7,907 bases of DNA from Bryobacteraceae bacterium. Lineage in GTDB: Bacteria > Acidobacteriota > Terriglobia > Bryobacterales > Bryobacteraceae. Both the position numbers and the translations under genes were made by a program. Under the pieces are notes generated by a model, which did no database searches, was not told the DNA's origin, and saw only the letters and a list, made by a program, of their open reading frames with translations. Shown one piece after another: positions 6,015 to 7,907 of this stretch; positions within the stretch are counted from its first letter, which is position 1; each line of letters starts with the position of its first letter. The stretch is from contig JASHQT010000435.1 in the NCBI GenBank assembly GCA_030039005.1, positions 1-7,907 on the forward strand. The letters run 5' to 3'.

Positions 6015-6256
6015 AAAAGCCCCGCGAGTTTTTCATCCAGATGCTTCAGCGCGGCTTCAAGCGTGGCGCGATAACGGGGATTTTGCGTGGATGCGAGATC
6101 GTGCAGCACACGCTTGCGCGACAGTTCCAGGCTTTCCCGTTCGCGATTCCGCGCGGCTTGCTCGGGTGTGAGTTTAGGCCGTTTGGCCAGGCGCGCGCGT
6201 TCTTCGGCGGCATCGAGCTGGGACTCGACGTCCTTGCTTTCCCACCCACGGGCCAT
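6011..6256 (-). CDS. Small charged helical protein, 81 aa, conserved-looking
   Basis: This is an 81-residue soluble protein with an N-terminal MARGWESKDVESQ, a very charged, likely helical middle (about 14-57, rich in A, E, R and K) and a C-terminal helix RYRATLEAALKHLDEKLAGL (61-80). There is no signal peptide or membrane segment. I recall similar small proteins beginning MARGWESK in acidobacterial genomes, always uncharacterised; I could not check this. The gene heads the minus-strand cluster and its TGA overlaps the GTG of the VOC gene, which implies co-translation. Only a weak TAGG lies before its ATG. The ATG is back-to-back with the control region of the plus-strand gene at 6324. Function is unknown; a scaffold or small-regulator role is speculation. 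Confidence 0.75.
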   Translation of the reverse strand: MARGWESKDVESQLDAAEERARLAKRPKLTPEQAARNRERESLELSRKRVLHDLASTQNPRYRATLEAALKHLDEKLAGLL

Positions 6257-6280
6257 GAACCTAGTGTGGCACGTTCAGTG

Positions 6281-6301
6281 GCGAAGTACCGTAGCGAAGT
6301 A
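6281..6301. promoter_or_regulatory. Direct repeat GCGAAGTA x2 between divergent genes
   Basis: GCGAAGTA occurs at 6281-6288 and again at 6294-6301, a 13-base period, in the 67-base gap between the minus-strand ATG at 6256 and the plus-strand ATG at 6324. TATATT (6300-6305), five of six matches to a -10 box, overlaps the second copy, though no good -35 box is seen. The arrangement suits a shared control site for the two divergent genes. Confidence 0.35.
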
Positions 6302-6323
6302 TATTGGGAGAAGGCCAAGTTGC

Positions 6324-6587
6324 ATGCGTTGGCGATTCCAAGTCTTAGACCCCGAGGACGTTGAGGAAGCTATTTCCGAAGGACTGCGTTCGATCGAGCG
6401 CGGCGACTATATCGAGCTCCGCACTCAGGAAGATGTCCGCCGTTTCTTTGCGGACATCGTCAGGCGAGGGAAACGGCGTCTGTCGGCGAAGAGGCGAACG
6501 CGCAAGACTCCGCGCAAGGAGCCCCGATCCCGGCAGATAGAGGTTCTACTGTGTTCAAACGGCCTACATGCTTGGCGGTGGCTTTGA
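6324..6587 (+). CDS. Small charged protein, 87 aa, possibly antitoxin-like
   Basis: The frame is open further upstream, but ATG 6324 is chosen because GGGAGAAGG (6306-6314) lies 9 bases before it and the translation becomes protein-like only here. An earlier in-frame ATG at 6255 would overlap the start codon of the opposite gene. The product begins MRWRFQVLDPEDVEEAISEG. Residues 11-27 look like an acidic helix (EDVEEAISEGLRSIERG), then GDYIEL, then a second helix at about 35-56 (QEDVRRFFADIVRRGKRRL), and finally a very basic tail (47-70). The pattern 'GL..IERGDYIEL...ED...F..DI.RRG' reminds me of small RHH- or antitoxin-like proteins, but no toxin gene is next to it, so I do not assign that role. 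Its last 37 bases overlap the next gene in another frame, pointing to co-expression. Confidence 0.55.
   Translation: MRWRFQVLDPEDVEEAISEGLRSIERGDYIELRTQEDVRRFFADIVRRGKRRLSAKRRTRKTPRKEPRSRQIEVLLCSNGLHAWRWL
6539..6543 (+). promoter_or_regulatory. Shine-Dalgarno AGAGG deciding the GTG start at 6551
   Basis: AGAGG lies 7 bases before GTG 6551, inside the coding region of the preceding 87-aa gene. It decides the start of the secreted-protein gene, because the product from this GTG begins with a clear signal peptide. Confidence 0.65.
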
Positions 6588-7414
6588 TTGCCTCGAACGC
6601 CTGCTTTGCGGGCGATGTCATTCGAGACAGCTCGCTCCGGCTTCAGGTGGTCCAGTTGGCGTTTCCGAGCGCACGGGTCTCTATTCTGCCTGTGCCCTCA
6701 GCTCCAGAACCCGGAATCCTCACCGATCCTCTAAATCGCGTGGTCGCGCGAGCGACTGAGGGTATAGCACCTGACCACGAGTTTGAGGTCGCCGCGTCGG
6801 CTTCGAGCGCTGAGGAGAACGCGGCGAGCGACATCACAGGGGATCGCAGCTATCATTCCACAAAAAGGATTGTTCGCATGGAACTCTTCCGTTGGACGGC
6901 GTCGGCTGGACAGATGTATGTGGTGGCCATTCTGAGCTATACATTCGCCAATGCAAATCCGCCGCGCTGCTGCACTACGCTCGGGAAGGTACTGCTAATG
7001 TCGGAGAGCGCCAATCGCATTCTGGATGTGCTTGCCAAAACGCCTTATGCATTCACCACCTTCACTTCCATCCGGTTCATTCACACCAATGCGACGGTAT
7101 CCGAGAAATTGATGATCGGGTACGACTATTCCGGCGTAGGGTCTGTCGGTATCAGCTCGATCGTTCTGGACGCCGACGGTGGGAAGCTGAAGCCCCTGAT
7201 CGATGTGGACACGATGGTTTTATACGAAGCTGAGCTGGAGAACGCAAATGTCCATACGCTGACTTTTGACGAGCGGCGCACGGTCGGCGCCCGTAGCCAG
7301 CGTCTTTTCTTTATTAAGAAGAGCTACGTTGCAAACGGAAAGATATTTAAAACGCCGATGGTGCGCACCGTGTCGTGCGCCATGGGAACGGGTCTTCCGC
7401 TCGACTGGCAATAA
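6551..7414 (+). CDS. Secreted protein of no recognised family, 287 aa
   Basis: I do not recognise this protein. From GTG 6551 it starts MFKRPTCLAVALIASNACFA, a signal peptide with two positive charges, a hydrophobic core and likely cleavage after residue 20 (CFA|GD). It is not a clear lipoprotein, since no cysteine follows the cleavage site. Residues 75-105 are acidic and alanine/serine-rich, probably a flexible linker. From about 106 to 275 the protein alternates short hydrophobic strands, such as MYVVAILSYTF (122-132), VGISSIVLDADGGKL (199-213) and TMVLYEAELENANVHTL (221-237), suggesting a mostly beta fold in the periplasm or outside. Mature-chain cysteines are C140, C141 and C276. No membrane anchor, repeat or enzyme motif stands out. 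It overlaps the 87-aa gene by 37 bases and ends 7 bases before the convergent leuD stop. Codon use looks somewhat less GC-biased than in the neighbouring housekeeping genes. Confidence 0.8.
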   Translation: MFKRPTCLAVALIASNACFAGDVIRDSSLRLQVVQLAFPSARVSILPVPSAPEPGILTDPLNRVVARATEGIAPDHEFEVAASASSAEENAASDITGDRSYHSTKRIVRMELFRWTASAGQMYVVAILSYTFANANPPRCCTTLGKVLLMSESANRILDVLAKTPYAFTTFTSIRFIHTNATVSEKLMIGYDYSGVGSVGISSIVLDADGGKLKPLIDVDTMVLYEAELENANVHTLTFDERRTVGARSQRLFFIKKSYVANGKIFKTPMVRTVSCAMGTGLPLDWQ

Positions 7415-7421
7415 CTGCATA

Positions 7422-7907
7422 CTACGCGCGCGTGTCGATCAACGCCGGGTGCGAAGCTTCGAACGCCGCGATGGCGGGTTCCTGCTGCAGGACGTAGCCC
7501 AGTTCGTCGATGCCTTCGAGCAGGCAGTGTTTGGCGAAGCCGTCCACCGGGAATTCGACCTTGCGGCCGCTCGCCAGTGTCAGGGTTTGCGAGGCCAAAT
7601 CGATTTGCACCGGCTGCTCGGGATTCTTCAATAATTCGGCGTGCACGTCGGATGGAACGACGATCGGCAGCAGCGAATTCTTTAGTGAATTGTTCTTGAA
7701 GATATCGGCGAACGACGTGCTGATCACCGCGCGAAAACCGTATTGCGTCAGCGCCCAGGGCGCGTGCTCGCGCGAACTGCCGCAGCCAAAGTTGTCGCCC
7801 GCAAGCAACGCCTGCCGCGATTTCGATTCCGGCTTGTTTAGCACGAAATCCGCCTTCGGCGTGCCGTCGGCGTTATAGCGCCAGTCGCAGAAAAGCTGAT
7901 CGCCCAG
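7422..7907 (-). CDS. leuD: 3-isopropylmalate dehydratase small subunit, 5' end outside window
   Basis: LeuD pairs with LeuC to isomerise 2-isopropylmalate to 3-isopropylmalate in leucine biosynthesis, in the cytosol. The frame is open to the right edge, giving the C-terminal 161 residues; full LeuD is about 200 residues, so roughly 40 are missing. Hallmarks visible are DQLFCDWRY near the edge, then [17 protein letters not shown], the swivelling-domain loop of the aconitase superfamily that contacts substrate. These are followed by [21 protein letters not shown] and, near the end, [16 protein letters not shown]. The last features point to LeuD rather than an aconitase or homoaconitase. A GTG at 7844 is internal, not the start. 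leuC would be expected upstream, beyond the window. The gene converges on the secreted-protein gene with 7 bases between stops. Confidence 0.95.
   Translation of the reverse strand: MGDQLFCDWRYNADGTPKADFVLNKPESKSRQALLAGDNFGCGSSREHAPWALTQYGFRAVISTSFADIFKNNSLKNSLLPIVVPSDVHAELLKNPEQPVQIDLASQTLTLASGRKVEFPVDGFAKHCLLEGIDELGYVLQQEPAIAAFEASHPALIDTRA

Noticed and set aside
5244..6074. Plus-strand ORF of 276 codons opposite the VOC gene
   Set aside because: It is an antisense shadow: the VOC frame has recognisable modules and a signal peptide, while this one has no family features and no ribosome site.
6087..6323. N-terminal extension of the 6324-6587 frame
   Set aside because: It is antisense to the 81-aa gene and arginine/serine-rich. 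The ribosome site and the change in composition favour ATG 6324.
6324..7414. Toxin-antitoxin module
   Set aside because: The partner gene encodes an exported protein, and no RelE-, PIN- or MazF-like toxin is visible, so the antitoxin resemblance of the 87-aa protein alone does not support the call.
7422..7440. CGCGCG run near the leuD stop, considered as a terminator stem
   Set aside because: It is a short alternating CG tract at the end of coding sequence, without a loop or a following T-run.

Overview
The window is GC-rich, densely packed bacterial chromosomal DNA. The most informative gene is an 818-residue MacB/FtsX-type permease that carries both permease halves in one chain and has no ABC ATPase beside it. 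That is the architecture of the acidobacterial 'ADOP' permeases. Together with a Solibacter-like M23 peptidase (short cytoplasmic N-terminus, one membrane helix, coiled coil, LytM domain) and a small protein beginning MARGWESK, it suggests an Acidobacteriota genome, probably near Candidatus Solibacter. This placement is from memory of the families, not from a search.

Layout. Positions 1-375 (+) hold the C-terminal end of a Ycf46-like AAA ATPase. It faces a small hypothetical gene at 388-627 (-). Positions 628-1010 are the only long stretch without a confident gene. They contain an imperfect palindrome, a doubtful 51-codon ORF on the minus strand, a good sigma-70-like promoter and a tandem GAGTA/TACTC repeat, and lead into the membrane-anchored M23 peptidase at 1011-1907 (+). 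The peptidase overlaps, stop codon to stop codon, the end of a minus-strand cluster running from 6256 down to 1904. That cluster reads: 81-aa coiled-coil protein, secreted VOC/glyoxalase-like protein (GTGA overlap), ADOP permease (42-nt gap) and type I methionine aminopeptidase (6-nt gap). Diverging from the cluster head is a plus-strand pair: an 87-aa charged protein (6324-6587) and a secreted protein of no recognised family (6551-7414). The latter converges on leuD, the small subunit of isopropylmalate isomerase, whose 5' end lies beyond the right edge.

How the genes may work together. Housekeeping functions (protein N-terminal Met removal, leucine biosynthesis, cell-wall hydrolysis) are mixed with lineage-specific accessory genes. 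The minus-strand cluster looks like an operon by spacing, but its members share no obvious pathway. A TATAAT seven bases before the permease ATG suggests the permease may also be transcribed from its own, possibly leaderless, start. I see no rRNA, tRNA, CRISPR array, insertion sequence or phage gene. I see no convincing new multi-gene system; the least explained parts are the 6324-7414 gene pair and the 628-1010 control region.
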